Positions 1 through 11,473 of a DNA stretch of 64,000 nt are shown here, piece by piece. The notes below the pieces were generated by a model, which worked only from the letters and a program-made list of their open reading frames with translations, had not been told where the DNA came from and ran no database searches. The stretch covers positions 1 to 64,000 of the forward strand of contig CAJNDT010000598.1 in NCBI GenBank assembly GCA_905221615.1, in the 5' to 3' direction. The number at the start of each line of letters is the position of its first letter. The stretch's first letter is position 1. This DNA is from Symbiodinium sp. CCMP2592 (lineage: Eukaryota; Sar; Dinophyceae; Suessiales; Symbiodiniaceae). The position numbers and the translations under genes are program-made.

Positions 1-59
1 CTCCGCTTCAGATTCAACGCGGCCGGACAGGAGGTGGTGGGGGAGGGACCAGGCCAAAA

Positions 60-330
60 CGGCGGAAGAAGGTCCCCATGCCAGTCCTGGCCGCATCGGT
101 TTAGGGGTTAGGGTGTATGGTTCAGGGTTTCGGGTTCGGGTCGAGGGTTTAGGGTTTAGGCCCGAGCCTCGGCGGCACCACCAGAAACTTCGGTTGCGGC
201 CTGTGCAGGGCTAACGATATTTGTTCAATACAGCTTTCCAACCCTCAGCCCTAAACTAAACCCCTAAACCCTTAAACCATAACATGGCATGACATGCATG
301 TACATGAAGGCATGAAACCTAAGTTCAAAA
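60..330. repeat. Degenerate telomere-like (TTTAGGG) sequence
   Basis: On the plus strand this stretch alternates 'tttagggttagg' and 'gggtttagg' strings, and near 245-280 the complementary form 'ctaaacccctaaaccc' appears. The unit is imperfect, changes orientation and mixes 7- and 8-base versions. It is therefore an interstitial telomere-like remnant and not a chromosome end. No gene is visible in the first 330 bases. Confidence 0.5.
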
Positions 331-439
331 ACTCTACACCCCTGAGGCTTCAACCGGAACCGTGGCATGGCACACCATGCATGACATGACATGATACATG
401 ACGACCGCGAAAATCCGGCTCCGAATTGCCAGCCTTGCC

Positions 440-2230
440 AGATCTGCCGACTGATCTGGCCTGACCAAAATCAGAGTGCACCTATGAAGGCTTAATCTCT
501 GAACCCAACATCGCCCCTGCCTTGGTCCAGCCGGCTGATGTTCTTCTTCCTTCTCTTCTCCATTGGCCGACTCATCTTGCCTGACCAAAATCAGAGTGCA
601 CCTTTTGAAGGCTGAATCTCCGAACCCAACGTCACCCCTGCCTTGGTCCAGCCGGCTCATCCTCCTTCTCTTGTCCATTGGCCGACTCATCTGGCCTGAC
701 CAAAATCAGAGTGCACCTATGAAGGCTGAATCTCTGAACCCAACATCGCCCCTGCCTTGGTCCAGCCGGCTGATGTTCTTCTTCCTTCTCTTGTCCATTG
801 GTCGACTCATCTTGCCTGACCAAAATCAGAGTGCACCTTTTGAAGGCTGAATCTCTGAACCCAACATCACCCCTGCCTTGGTCCAGCCGGCTCATCCTCC
901 TTCACTTGTCCATCTGCCGACTCATCTTGCCTGACCAAAATCAGAGTGCACCTTTTGAAGGCTGAATCTCTGAACCCAACGTCACCCCTGCCTTGGTCCA
1001 GCCGGCTGATGTTCTTCTTCCTTCTCTTGTCCATTGGCCGACTCATCTTGCCTGACCAAAATCAGAGTGCACCTTTTGAAGGCTGAATCTCTGAACCCAA
1101 CATCACCCCTGCCTTGGTCCAGCCGGCTCATCCTCCTTCACTTGTCCATCTGCCGACTCATCTTGCCTGACCAAAATCAGAGTGCACCTTTTGAAGGCTG
1201 AATCTCTGAACCCAACGTCACCCCTGCCTTGGTCCAGCCGGCTCATCCTCCTTCTCTTGTCCATTGGCCGACTCATCTTGCCTGACCAAAATCAGAGTGC
1301 ACCTCTTGAAGGCTGAATCTCTGAACCCAACGTCACCCCTGCCTTGGTCCAGCCGGCTCATCCTCCTTCACTTGTCCATCTGCCGACTCATCTTGCCTGA
1401 CCAAAATCAGAGTGCACCTTTTGAAGGCTGAATCTCTGAACCCAACGTCACCCCTGCCTTGGTCCAGCCGGCTCATCCTCCTTCACTTGTCCATTGGCCG
1501 ACTCATCTTGCCTGACCAAAATCAGAGTGCACCTCTTGAAGGCTGAATCTCTGAACCCAACGTCACCCCTGCCTTGGTCCAGCCGGCTGATGTTCGTCCT
1601 CCTGGACTTGTCCATCCACCGCCACATCTGGCCTGAACAAGTCTGGGTGCAACCATGAAGGCTGAATCCAATGTCACCCGTGCCTTCGTCCGTCCGGCTC
1701 ATGTTCATCCTCCTTCAACAGGCCATCCGCCACCTCATCTGGCCTGAACAAGTCTGGGTGCACCCATGAAGGCTGAATCTTTGAACCCAACGTCACCCCT
1801 GCCTTTGTCCGTCCAGCTGATGTTCATCTTCCTTCACTTGTCCATCCGCCACCTCATCTGGCCTGAACAAGTCTGGGTGCACCCATAACTGAGCCCAACA
1901 TCACCCCTGCCTTTTTGCAGCCACCTCAGACTCATCTGGCCTGACCAGACTCAGAGTGCACCCATGAAGGCTGAGCCCATTAGCACCCCTGCCTTGGTTC
2001 GCGCGGCTGATGTTCATCCTCCTTGACAACTTGTCCTTCCGCCGCACCTGGCCTGAACAAAATGAGAGTGCAGCCATGAAGGCTGAATCTTTGAACCCAA
2101 CGTCACCCCTGCCTTTGTCCGTCCGGCGGATGTTCATCATCTTCCTTGACTTGTACATCCGCCACATGTGGCCTGAACAAGTCTGGGTGCAAGGCTGAAT
2201 CTCTGAACCTAACATCACCCCTGCCTCTCA
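440..2230. repeat. Tandem satellite, 115/121-bp units
   Basis: About 15 units carry the core 'gaacccaacgtcacccctgc' followed by a CT-rich part and a 'cctgaccaaaatcagagtgc' part. Spacing between successive cores near 501, 622, 737, 858, 972, 1093, 1208, 1323, 1438 and 1553 is 121, 115, 121, 114, 121, then 115 repeatedly. The left half is thus an alternating dimer whose two forms differ by a 6-base insertion in the CT-rich segment. Units right of 1600 are more diverged ('cctgaacaagtctgggtgc'). Short ORFs on both strands here are by-products of the repeat. Confidence 0.9.
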
Positions 2231-2439
2231 CCATCTGCAGGACCTGCAGCATCTGGATTGGTGTCGAAAGGCGACACCCGGCTCCATGGAGCCGCCCCCA
2301 GACACAGCCGCGGCGGCCACTGTGCAGGCAGAGCACCCCTGACCAGGTCATGTATGCTCCGAGGCTTCATCTCTGTGTGCAACTGAGCTCCAGGCCTCAG
2401 CCTGGGGCTCCTCGTCGACCTCCTTCGTCGACTCCTGCA

Positions 2440-3052
2440 CTTGACGAAATTTGATTTCGGCTGTGCTCTAGGTGCAAATCCCATACCAGGCCTTGGCCTG
2501 GAGCTTGTCGAAGACCTCCTTCGTCGTCGACTCCTGCTCCTGACGAGGATTGATTTCGGCTGTGCTCTGTGTGCAAATCCCATACCAGGCCTTCGCCTGG
2601 AGCTTGTCGAAGACCTCCTTCGTCGTCGACTCCTGTTCCTGACGAGGTTTGATTTCGGATGTGCTCTGTGTGCAAATTCCATACCAGGCCTTCGCCTGGA
2701 GCTTGTCGAAGACCTCCTTCGTCGACTCCTGCTCCTGACGAGGTTTGATTTCGGCTGTTCTTTGTGTGCAAATCCCATACCAGGCCTTCGCCCGGGGCTT
2801 GATCGAGACCTCCTTCGTCGACTCCTGCTCCTGACCAGGTTTGATTTCGGCTGTTCTTTGTGTGCAAATCCCATACCAGGCCTTCGCCCGGGGCTTGATG
2901 GAGACCTCCTTCGTCGTCCACTCCTGCTCCTGACGAGGTTTGATTTCGGCTGTTCTTTGTGTGCAAATCCCATACCAGGCCTTCGCCCGGGGCTTGATCG
3001 AGACCTTGTTCTTCTGCGGCTTTTGCTCCTGAGGAGGTCATGTTCTCGGTAG
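2440..3052 (+). repeat. Tandem repeat of 96/99 bp (32/33 codons)
   Basis: Six units share 'gcaaatcccataccaggcct'. Their spacing is 99, 99, 96, 96 and 99 bp, so length varies only by one TCG triplet. One plus frame (2441-3052) stays open and gives a repeated peptide containing FDFGC, CANPIPGLR and RRLLLL. Two minus frames stay open as well, one arginine-rich. Multiples of three with triplet-only indels can mean coding constraint, but a tandem unit divisible by three keeps any open frame open automatically. I find no domain, so coding status is undecided. Confidence 0.8.
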
Positions 3053-4459
3053 CACTATTCACAATTCGATCTGCCCGGTCTCCTATACCGAAATCTATTA
3101 GTCGTCATGAAAGCTCGCGCCACAAGAACGCACATGTTAAAGCGAATGACCTAGTGTACACCTGTAGCTCCCACAGCCCTGCCTAGATTTGACCGCATGC
3201 GCTTGGGTCCAGATCGCCCATATATCATGCGCACAGCACACATCGCCACATGCATGCCCAGGATAGCATGGGGAACTAGTAATATTCTGATGGCACATGT
3301 GTCGCATCCACTCAGCTGCAATCAACCTCATCATCAATCGTCTGTTCTTGGGACAGATTGCAAGCCCGCAACAAAAGCTTGTGACCTCAAACGCCAGCAT
3401 GCGGCCAGTTTGTTGGGAGATTGAAGGCTTATCCTTTCACATCCCCAACAAGTCATTGCAGTAGCTCGAAGCACAGATATCTCCCAATTCTCCTGTTCCC
3501 ACAATATAAGTGGATGATGTCTGTTGAGGCTGGGGTACAAAGATACACAAAGTATGGGTACACATGGGCTGGTTGATGCAGGTTTCAAGAAAATCATGCA
3601 AAGCAATCAAATGTGCGAGGGAAGATGACCTAAGGATTGGGCCGATGTGGAAGCGAGAGCGCATGATTCAATCACTTTTCTAGCAGTAGTTGCTTATCAG
3701 ACCTAAGTTACCCTGCAATGCGGGCTTTGTCCTTGCTAGGTACGAGGGAAAAATCAAAGTGATGAATCATTTGTGCCAATTCGGTCAAGTTAGAGCATAC
3801 AAGAAAGCAATCGCAGGGGTTGCGACAAGGATGCAAGACTGTAGTTGGCTTCGACTGTTTAACGAGGTTGCAGGCTTCTGTGATTCGACTTAGTATTCTA
3901 CGATTGCTGCTTCCATTTGATGCTCCGACCTTTCCAAATTCGAGGCTCTACCACTAAACTCTAAACCCTACAAGCCCCAAACCCTAGAAACCTCTAGACT
4001 CCAAACCCCTAAACCCTAAACCCCGAACCGCTATGCATCGCTTCAGAGGCTCTGCAGTGCCCGACAGGCACTTCTACAAGGCACAATATCGGACTTTGGG
4101 TTTTCGAATAAAGCATAGCTATGAGCACCAGCAAAACAAGCTTTTACGACCTAAACTTGCCACCTCAACCCCAAATCCCAAAATTCCAAAGCCGGTAATA
4201 AGAAATAAACCTTTTTAACACCTAGCCCTACATATTTTCTTCAGCTGGCACTGGGACTCCTTGAAACCCTGAATCCTCAAACCCCGAGCTCTGAATACTA
4301 GGATTTGTAGGGCACCTAAAGTAAGCTATAGGATTCGACTCTGAGTCCAACACCTCTCTTCCGGTGGATCCTGCACCGCCTGGCAGCCAAAACTGCACAA
4401 TGAAGCAAGCCCATACTTCAAGCCTGGTCTCTGTCGCCTTCTGCACTGGCGAGGTCGGC
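3053..4459. other. Low-copy sequence, no convincing gene
   Basis: Short ORFs on both strands overlap without a preferred frame and resemble no family I know. Between about 3945 and 4030 there is another patch of telomere-like 'aaaccctaaacccc' text. The rest appears to be unique non-coding DNA. Confidence 0.5.
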
Positions 4460-5250
4460 GTCATTGGCTGCTCCTGACAACAGAAGTTGCCACCAACATA
4501 ATTAGAAGAGCAAGCAAGCCAAGTCCCGACCGATCACCTGGCCTCCTTGTGTGGCAAGTCTTCCACCTGACCCATACACACTGACAACAACATAGCCAAA
4601 GCAACACACAACCACCCGGCCTCCTCGCCCTTTGTTGGCATCTCCTCCTGCTTCGGTTCCTCCTGAGAACAGAAGTTGGCACCAACAGAATTAGCGGAGC
4701 AAGCAAGCCAAGTCCCGATCACCTGGCCTCATCGTGCGAGGATTCGTGCACTGTTGTCGGAGAGTCTTGTTTCTCCTGACAACAGAAGGTGCCAACGACA
4801 TAATTAGATTCGCAAGCAAGCCATATCTCGATCACCTGGCCTCCTTGTGTAGCAAGTCGTCTTCCACCTGACCCAGACACACTGACAACAACATAGCCAA
4901 AGCAACCCCACAACCACCCGGCCTTCTCGTCCTTGTCTACAATCTCCTCCTGCTTCGGTTCCTCCTGATAACAGAAGTTGGCACCAACAGAATTAGCAGA
5001 GAAAGCAAGCCAAGTCCCGATCACTCACCTGGCCTCGTTGTGCAATGATTCTTGCGCTGGACTCGGACAGCATTCTTTCTCCTGACAACAGAAGTTGCCA
5101 GCAACATAATTAGCGGAGCAAGCAAGCCAAGTCCCGATCACCTGGCCTCCTTGTGTGGCAAGTCTTCCACCTGACCCAGACACACTAGCCAAAGCCTGTC
5201 CTGTTCAGCCTTTGCTACAATCACCTCCTGCTTCCCAGCCATGCTTGCCA
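4460..5250. repeat. Alternating long/short tandem repeat (about 188 + 114 bp)
   Basis: Blocks each begin with 'gcaagcaagccaagtcccga' and end with 'cagaattag' or 'cataattag'. Long blocks (about 4508-4695 and 4809-4997) contain the extra 'aacaacatagccaaagcaac' and 'cctcctgcttcggttcctcc' text. Short blocks (about 4696-4808 and 4998-5112) lack it. The long-short-long-short order is a higher-order dimer of about 302 bp. A final partial long block runs from 5113 to about 5240. Confidence 0.8.
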
Positions 5251-5724
5251 GCACGAACGTGAATTAAGTTATGCCAGTCTGCAATGTATGTAAGGATTTT
5301 GGTTTTGGGGTTAAAGCTTTAAGGGTTTAGGGGTGTCGGCACTCAGACTCTGTTTGGGGATTTAGGGTTTAGGGTTGCCGTTTGGGCAACTTTGGGATCT
5401 GCAACTAGGGATTCTGGCAGCTGGTAGCATGCATGGTCACATGGTCATGCGCATGTCATGGTTCATGGCTGGTCTGATCATGAACTGAAGCCGCTGGAGC
5501 AACAAAGGCAACACGGCCACGCGCTAAACCCTATCTAAACCTCCTATACCTGCAAAGACATGCTGGCACAGCACTTCGGAACGGATTTAAGCAAGCCGAG
5601 TCCCCTGCCAGCTGTAGTTTCCTCCCCAGCACATCACCAGACCTGCACAGGATCATGGCAAAGCAATACGGGACACCCCTAGGTTGGTGGCTTTAGGCCA
5701 GGTCTTGGTTGACGAGCTCATTCG
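5251..5724. other. Low-copy sequence with telomere-like patches
   Basis: Telomere-like 'tttagggg' and 'ttagggtttagggttg' strings lie at about 5315-5375, and 'catggtcacatggtcatg' simple text near 5435. No gene is seen. Confidence 0.4.
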
Positions 5725-6040
5725 ATGTCAGGGCTCACAAGCATCAAAATCATGAGCATGAAAAGACAACACTTATGATTATCAACGGCCTCCCGTACAA
5801 AAGGGCTTGCACACTTCAGCAGATACCTGCCAAGCGAGGACTGTGGCCACCCCAGCAGGCACATTAGCCGTTAGCCCATTCGTCCTGCTGTCATCTGCCG
5901 GCACTGGCAGGTTGGCCCCAAGGCAGCCACATTCCCCAGCGGTGCAAAGACCCTTGCCCCACACCCGGCCAATGGTGTGAGAGGTGCCTGTGTCATGTGC
6001 CGGGCACCCCTTCGGTAGGGCCGTTTTCACGACCCAGAGG
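5725..6040 (+). repeat. Left copy of a ~310-bp direct duplication
   Basis: This block is almost identical to 6432-6741. Both copies contain 'agacaacacttatgattatc', 'ccgtacaaaagggcttgcac' and 'ccggccaatggtgtgagagg'. The main difference is a 7-bp extra 'gttagcc' in this copy near 5868, which looks like a short duplication. ORFs inside are short and not family-like. Confidence 0.85.
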
Positions 6041-6431
6041 TTTGCAATCCCGAAGATCGTTAACTTTTGTCAATAGCTGAAAAGTCATGAAATTGATCAG
6101 AAATAAGCATGAAGATCCAAAGCCAAGATGCATGCACAGTAAGAGGCCTCCCTTCCCTGGCCCTTGCCCTGCAGTGCGGGTCCCAACCCCAGGCGACGGA
6201 TTTGACACCGCCTTAATGCGGGCACCGCAGGCCCGTGAGTCACGACACCCCTCTTCTTGCCTTCCGCCTGCAGATTAGCACCCCAGCGGACACTTTAGCT
6301 CATCGTCCCGCTGTCATACCCCTCGAAAGGGGCGTTGGCTTCAAGGTGCCTGGGCCGCCCTGTCACCCGGCCAACGGTAACACACCGACCAAAACCCACA
6401 AACCGGGAAGTCAGTGTAGGTAGGGCTGAGA

Positions 6432-6741
6432 ATGTCAAGGCTCACAAGCATCAAAATCATGAGCATGAAAAGACAACACTTATGATTATCAACGGCCTCC
6501 CGTACAAAAGGGCTTGCACACTTCAGCAGATACCTGCCAAGCAAGGACTGTGGCCACCCCAGCAGGCACATTAGCCCATTCGTCCTGCTGTCATCTGCCG
6601 GCACTGGCAGGTTGGCCCCAAGGCAGCCACATTCCCCAGCGGTGCAAAGACCCTTGCCCCACACCCGGCCAATGGTGTGAGAGGTGCCTGTGTCATGTGC
6701 CGGGCACCCCTTCGGTAGGGCCATCACCACGACCCACAGGA
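6432..6741 (+). repeat. Right copy of the ~310-bp direct duplication
   Basis: This is the second copy of 5725-6040, about 707 bp downstream, and lacks the 7-bp 'gttagcc' insertion. The spacer (6041-6431) is related to sequence at 6742-6990 ('cagattagcaccccagcgga' versus a similar string near 6840). An older, larger duplication is therefore likely. Confidence 0.85.
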
Positions 6742-7154
6742 ACCCAACAGCCTCCCACCAGCACGATACTCCGGTCTATCGGCAAGAGGCCATAGGCACG
6801 GGGTGGGCCCTGCCCCCGCACGATATGACCTCGTGCCTCCAGATAAGCAGGGGTGCCAGCGAGCACATTAGCTCATCGTCTCGCTGTCATTCGCATCGGG
6901 CTCGTTGCGAGTTGGCCCCAACACCCCATGTGCTTTCTAGCCGGACCTGCACCCCACACGGCGGCCAACCCGTGTGCAGAGATTTGTGAAGAGCCCGAAA
7001 ATCTCTGTTGGTAGGGAAATCACACCATGCAAACGACAGACTGCCGAGCACCAAAGCATCCATGCCGCATTGCTTTTCCTAGCTACAGCTTTTTGTTGAT
7101 GCTTCATCGTCATATCTAGCCAGCAAGCTGCTCAAATCAGCATGTTCAGCATGA

Positions 7155-7440
7155 GATATCTTAAGGCAGCAGCCCCAAAATCTTTTATCCTACCGAGAGC
7201 TTGAAGCCCGCTTCAACACTGTGTTTTCGCGCTTGGATAGTGCTGAGACGGATATTGCAGTGTTGCAAAAGACTAAGAGTGTGTCTGGACAACAGGGTGT
7301 GGACCTGCTTATGGAGGTGCAATGCCTTGGCAAGGTCCTCAAAGAAGCCCTCGAGCCGCTGAATCGCCTGGAGCACTTGTGTTGGAGGGACCGCTTCACA
7401 GAGTACATAGGATCCATGAACCCCCTCTCCCTAAACCTCC
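7155..7440 (+). CDS. Possible exon with coiled-coil character
   Basis: The frame is open from 7155 and reads as a plausible helical protein between about 7185 and 7430, with SYRELEARFNTVFSRLDSAE-like text and then regularly spaced Leu/Val and Glu/Lys residues (KVLKEALEPLNRLEHL). This looks more protein-like than any neighbouring frame. There is no good ATG at its start; its left edge would need a splice acceptor, and its right edge runs directly into the telomere-like satellite. I recognise no family. It may be a captured exon fragment or chance. Confidence 0.3.
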
Positions 7441-8420
7441 AAGCCCCTGAACCCCTAAACCAAAACATGACATGGCATGACATGACTGAAGTAACCCCTA
7501 AACCGCAACATGTCAAACCAAAACATGACATGGCATGGCATGAGTGAAGTAACCCCTAAACCACAACATGTCGTGGCATGACATGCATGATCTAAACCCC
7601 TAAACGAGAAAGTAACATGGGATGGCATGTATGATCCCTTAAACCCTAAACCCCTAAACCAGAACATGTCGTGGCATGACATGAGTGAAGTAACCCCTAA
7701 ACCACAACATGTCGTGGCATGACATGCATGATCTAAACCCCTAAAGCAGAAAGTGACATGGGATGGCATGTATGATTCCTTAAACCCCTAAACCCCTAAA
7801 CCAGAACATGACGTGGCATGACATGAGTGAAGTAACCCCTAAACCACAACATGTCGTGGCATGACATGCATGATCTAAACCCCTAAACCAGAAAGTGACA
7901 TGGGATGGCATGTATGATTCCTTAAACCCCTAAACCCCTAAACCCCTAAACCAGAACATGTCGTGGCATGACATGAGTGAAGTAACCCCGAAACCACAAC
8001 ATGTCGTGGCATGACATGCATGATCTAAACCCCTAAAGCAGAAAGTAACATGGGGTGGCATGTATGATCCCTTAAACCCCTAAACCAGAACATGTCGTGG
8101 CATGACATGCATGATGTGACCCCTAAACCACAACATGTCGTGGTATGGCATGTATGATGCAACCCCTAAACCCCTAAACCAGAACATGACATGACATGGC
8201 ATGACATGCATGATGTGACCCCTAAACCACAAAATGTCATGCTATGGCATGTATGCTGTGACCCCTAGACCCCTGAAGCAGAATATGCCATGGAATGGCA
8301 TGTATGATGTGACCCTTGAACCCCTAAACCCCTGAACCAGAACATGATGTGGCATGCCATGCCTGATGTGACATGCATGATGCACTAGCCCGAAACCCTT
8401 AAACCTGACCTCTAAACCCG
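7440..8420. repeat. Telomere-like composite satellite
   Basis: Long units alternate 'aaacccctaaaccccta' runs with 'catgtcgtggcatgacatg' blocks. The pattern 'agtaacccctaaaccacaac', then 'catgacatgcatgatctaaa', then 'gacatgggatggcatgtatg' recurs at about 7550, 7690, 7830 and 7990. The telomere-like part is mostly the 8-base CCCCTAAA form. The spacers are built from ATG/CATG-rich palindromic text. Confidence 0.85.
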
Positions 8421-8461
8421 ACAATCTCAACAGCCCTAGATCTCGCAACTGTTACTACGAA

Positions 8462-9075
8462 GCTACAGAACACAACTGGTTGCAATCTGTGTTTAGCTAC
8501 ACAAGCCTGTATTGAAGTCATCTGAAATGATGGTTTTGCCACAAGTTACAGAACGCAACTGGTTGCAATCTGTGTTTTGCCACAGAAACCTCTATTCAAG
8601 TCATCTGAATTGATGTTTTTGCCACAAGTTACAGAACGCAACTGGTTGCAATCTGTATTTTGCCACAGAAACCTGTATTCAAGTCATCTGATTTGATGGT
8701 TTTGCCACAAGTTACAGAACGCAACTGGTTGCAATCTGGTTTTTGCCACAGAAACCTGTATTCAAGTCATCTGAATTGATGTTTTTGCCACAAGTTACAG
8801 AACGCAACTGGTTGCAATCTGTTTTTTGCCACAGAAACCTGTATTCAAGTCATCTGAATTGATGGTTTTGCCACATGTTACAGAACGCAACTGGTTGCAA
8901 TCTGTTTTTTGCCACAGAAACCTGTATTCAAGTCATCTGAATTGATGTTTTTGCCACAAGTTACAGAACGCAACTGGTTGCAATCTGTATTTTGCCACAG
9001 AAACCTGTATTCAAGTCATCTGATTTGCCACAAGTTACAGAACGCAACTGGTTGCAACCTGTTTTTTTGCAGCAG
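8462..9075 (+). repeat. 83-bp tandem satellite
   Basis: Seven units contain 'acaagttacagaacgcaact', at about 8541, 8624, 8707, 8790, 8873, 8956 and 9030 (spacing 83 bp five times, then 74). Each unit also has 'gccacagaaacctgtattca'. The copies are close to identical, indicating recent homogenisation. 83 is not a multiple of three and no long frame is maintained. Confidence 0.92.
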
Positions 9076-9184
9076 AAACCTGCAACTAAGAATCATCTCA
9101 ATTCATGGTTGTGTGAGAAAAATACAGAACCCACCCGGTTGCAAGCGAATGCCATGCCTCGTCGTCGGGCGCAAGCAGTGTTGT

Positions 9185-9520
9185 GCCACCGCAGGTGTAG
9201 GGTTTGGGGGTTTAGGGTGTAAAGGTTAGGGCTCTTAAAGGCCTGCAACGACAGGGTTAGAGGCGCTATAGGGTTTAAGGTCAAGGGGTTCAGGGCCTCA
9301 GGTTCAGGGTTTATGTGGTTCGGGGTTTCGGGCATAAGGTCCAGGGGTTCAGGGTTACCAGGGCTGAGGTGAAGGTCGATGGCATGTGCAAATTGGGGGC
9401 TTGGCAACTATTGCTATGGAGGAGTTTAGCCTTACAATTCAGGATGAGGCATCATGTTCAGAGCTCAGGGGAGTAGGGCTTCGGGGGTTTGGGTTTAGGG
9501 TTCAGGGTTAAAGAATTTGG
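9185..9520. repeat. Telomere-like TTTAGGG-derived sequence
   Basis: This is degenerate G-rich text such as 'gggtttgggggtttagggtg' and 'ggttcagggtttatgtggtt' on the plus strand. It is opposite in orientation to the C-rich form at 7440-8420. No gene is visible. Confidence 0.5.
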
Positions 9521-9586
9521 GCATTTCGGGTCTTGCTTCGGGCTTCTGGGCAAGCACTCTAAACCCCAACCCCAAAACCCGAGCCG

Positions 9587-9910
9587 ACCCCCACCAAGGC
9601 ACCCTGAACAACTCAAGACCTGCATAAAGCCCCACTACCTGCCTAAGCCAAGAGGGGGCTTGTTCAACCCCCACCAAGGCACCCTGAACAACTCAACACC
9701 TGCAAAAAACCACACTACCTGCCTAAGCCAAGAGGGGGCTTGTTCAACCCCCACCAAGGCACCCTGAAAAACTCCAGCACCTGCCTAAAAACCCCACTAC
9801 TTGCCTAAGCCAAGAGGGGGCTTGTTCAACCCCCACCAAGGCACCCTGAATAACCCTATCACCCCACTAAGCCAAGAGGGGTCTTGTTCAACCCCCACCG
9901 AGGCACCCTG
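9587..9910 (+). repeat. About 81-bp tandem repeat
   Basis: Units start 'cccccaccaaggcaccctga' near 9587, 9668, 9748, 9829 and 9889 (spacing 81, 80, 81, 60) and contain 'gcctaagccaagagggggct'. The last unit is shortened. Frames are interrupted by single-base length changes, so the array is not coding. Confidence 0.85.
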
Positions 9911-10359
9911 AATGACCCCGAAGACTAATATCCCTGCACCCAAAACCATCTAAGCCCTAGCAACCAAAGAGTTTAAGACTTGGGATTTAGGGAGTCGGCT
10001 TAGGGGTTAAGAGTTTAGGGTCGTGTTCATAGCTGCTGCAAAACTGTTCCATGAGTGTGATGTGTGGTGTTAAAAAACGGTTTCCCATGTGATTTGCTGA
10101 CAACAAGTTTGATTTGGCAAAACGACAGTTGAGCACATCAGAGGAAAACATGCAAAACATTTAAAATATGCACAAATATTTCGGTGTATGTGTGTGCCCA
10201 AAGCATGAAAACATGTGTGTTGGCTCCACAAAACTCAGCTTCAAAGCATGACATAATTGGTGTTTTTTGTGTTTTTTTTGCTTTCTTTCCACGGCAGGAC
10301 TCGGAGGGTGAAACACCCAATCGGAAATGAAAACCCCAAATGACACGATAGTGGCTTAA
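9911..10359. other. Non-coding sequence upstream of the RT-RNase H relic
   Basis: Telomere-like bits occur near 9985-10020, followed by AT-rich unique sequence. No domain is seen. The N-terminal half of the reverse transcriptase expected upstream of 10,360 is not here in any frame, so the neighbouring gene is truncated or split. Confidence 0.4.
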
Positions 10360-11415
10360 GCCTCAGTGACTGCCTTCATCCGTTGTGCATTCGGAATTTG
10401 GCGGCTGGGGGTTAAAATGTTTGCCTTGGTCTGGAGTTTTTATTTTGACGATTTTCTATCGGCTTGCAAGCCTGAGGAGCGTCGACATGTGGAGGTCGTC
10501 ATCAGCACGCTTTTCAGGATTCTAGGTTGGGATCTTTCGCTAGATAAACTTCTGCCCTATGACGTGTGCTGCAAAGTCCTTGGAATCAAGATCGACGTGG
10601 CGGAAGCTCGCCTGGGACTCTTCAAGTTGGCGAACACCGAAAAACGTGTGCTGGAGTTAACCGCTGCCTTGGACGAGGTCTTGTTAGCTGACAGGTTGTC
10701 GCATTCCGACTGTGAGAGACTTCGAGGTAGGCTGCAGTTTGCTTCCGGCCAGTTGTTCGGTCGAAGGGCGAAGGTTGCTCTGCACCAGCTTAGCCGGCAT
10801 CATGGAGGTCGGTTGAGCGAGGCCACTTCTGAGGCGTGTCGCTTCTTGAGGCGTTTGGTTTCGTCAAACCAGAGCCGCTTGATTAGTCGACAACTTGGAA
10901 ATGTCGTGCATGTGTATGTGGATGCATCCTTCAGCGATGAGGGCAAGCTTTGTGGCATCGGGGGCATGGCTTATGACCATAAAGGCTCCTTGCTCCAATG
11001 GTTCGGTGAAAACCTTGATGCTTCGCTTGTTTCCCAAGTCATGACGTCCTTTGAGCGTGTCAAAGAGACCGTCATCTTTGAGCTGGAGGCTTTGGCGGTA
11101 TATGTTGCGCTGAAGTGTTTCTTCAAAGCTCTTAAGCGCAAGAATGTGGTTGTGTTCACCGACAACGAAGGTGTTCACGGCGCCTTCGTGAAGTGCTGGA
11201 CTGTGAGTCAGTTTGCAACGCATGTCATCGATGCGGTATGTGAGATTGAAGAAAGCCTTGGCTTTATGATTTGGTACGATCGAGTTCCATCTGCAAGTAA
11301 TCCTTCGGATCCGCTTTCAAGAGGAGTGTGGAATCTGCCGACACCCGTGCGTGTTAGGCCTGCGGCGAAGTTCTTTGAGAACCTTCTTGAAAAGTCGAAG
11401 TCACGACTGAAGTGA
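10360..11415 (+). pseudogene. 5'-truncated reverse transcriptase-RNase H fragment
   Basis: The frame is open from just after a TAA at 10357 to the stop at 11415 (about 350 codons), with no ATG at its left edge. It opens inside the RT palm (text like SVTAFIR), shows the RT catalytic box YFDD at 10441-10452, then LGIKID, and a connection segment. It ends with an RNase H domain whose acidic residues are recognisable: VDAS (10918), the Glu of FELEAL (11080), TDNE (11159) and NPSDPLSR (11299). The RT-RH order without an intervening integrase resembles DIRS/Ngaro or Ty3-like pol. I recall related sequences as frequent in Symbiodinium-type genomes. RT fingers and other pol domains are missing, so this is a remnant, although the remaining frame is intact. 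Confidence 0.8.
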
Positions 11416-11473
11416 TTTGCACAAGTGGTGCGGCGGCAAGTAGTTTGGGCGCTCTTAGTGCCAAGGACTGGGG

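Noticed and set aside
8462..9075. Regular 83-bp array considered as a CRISPR-like structure
   Set aside because: The whole unit is repeated with no unique spacers, there are no cas genes, and the sequence is eukaryotic. It is a satellite.
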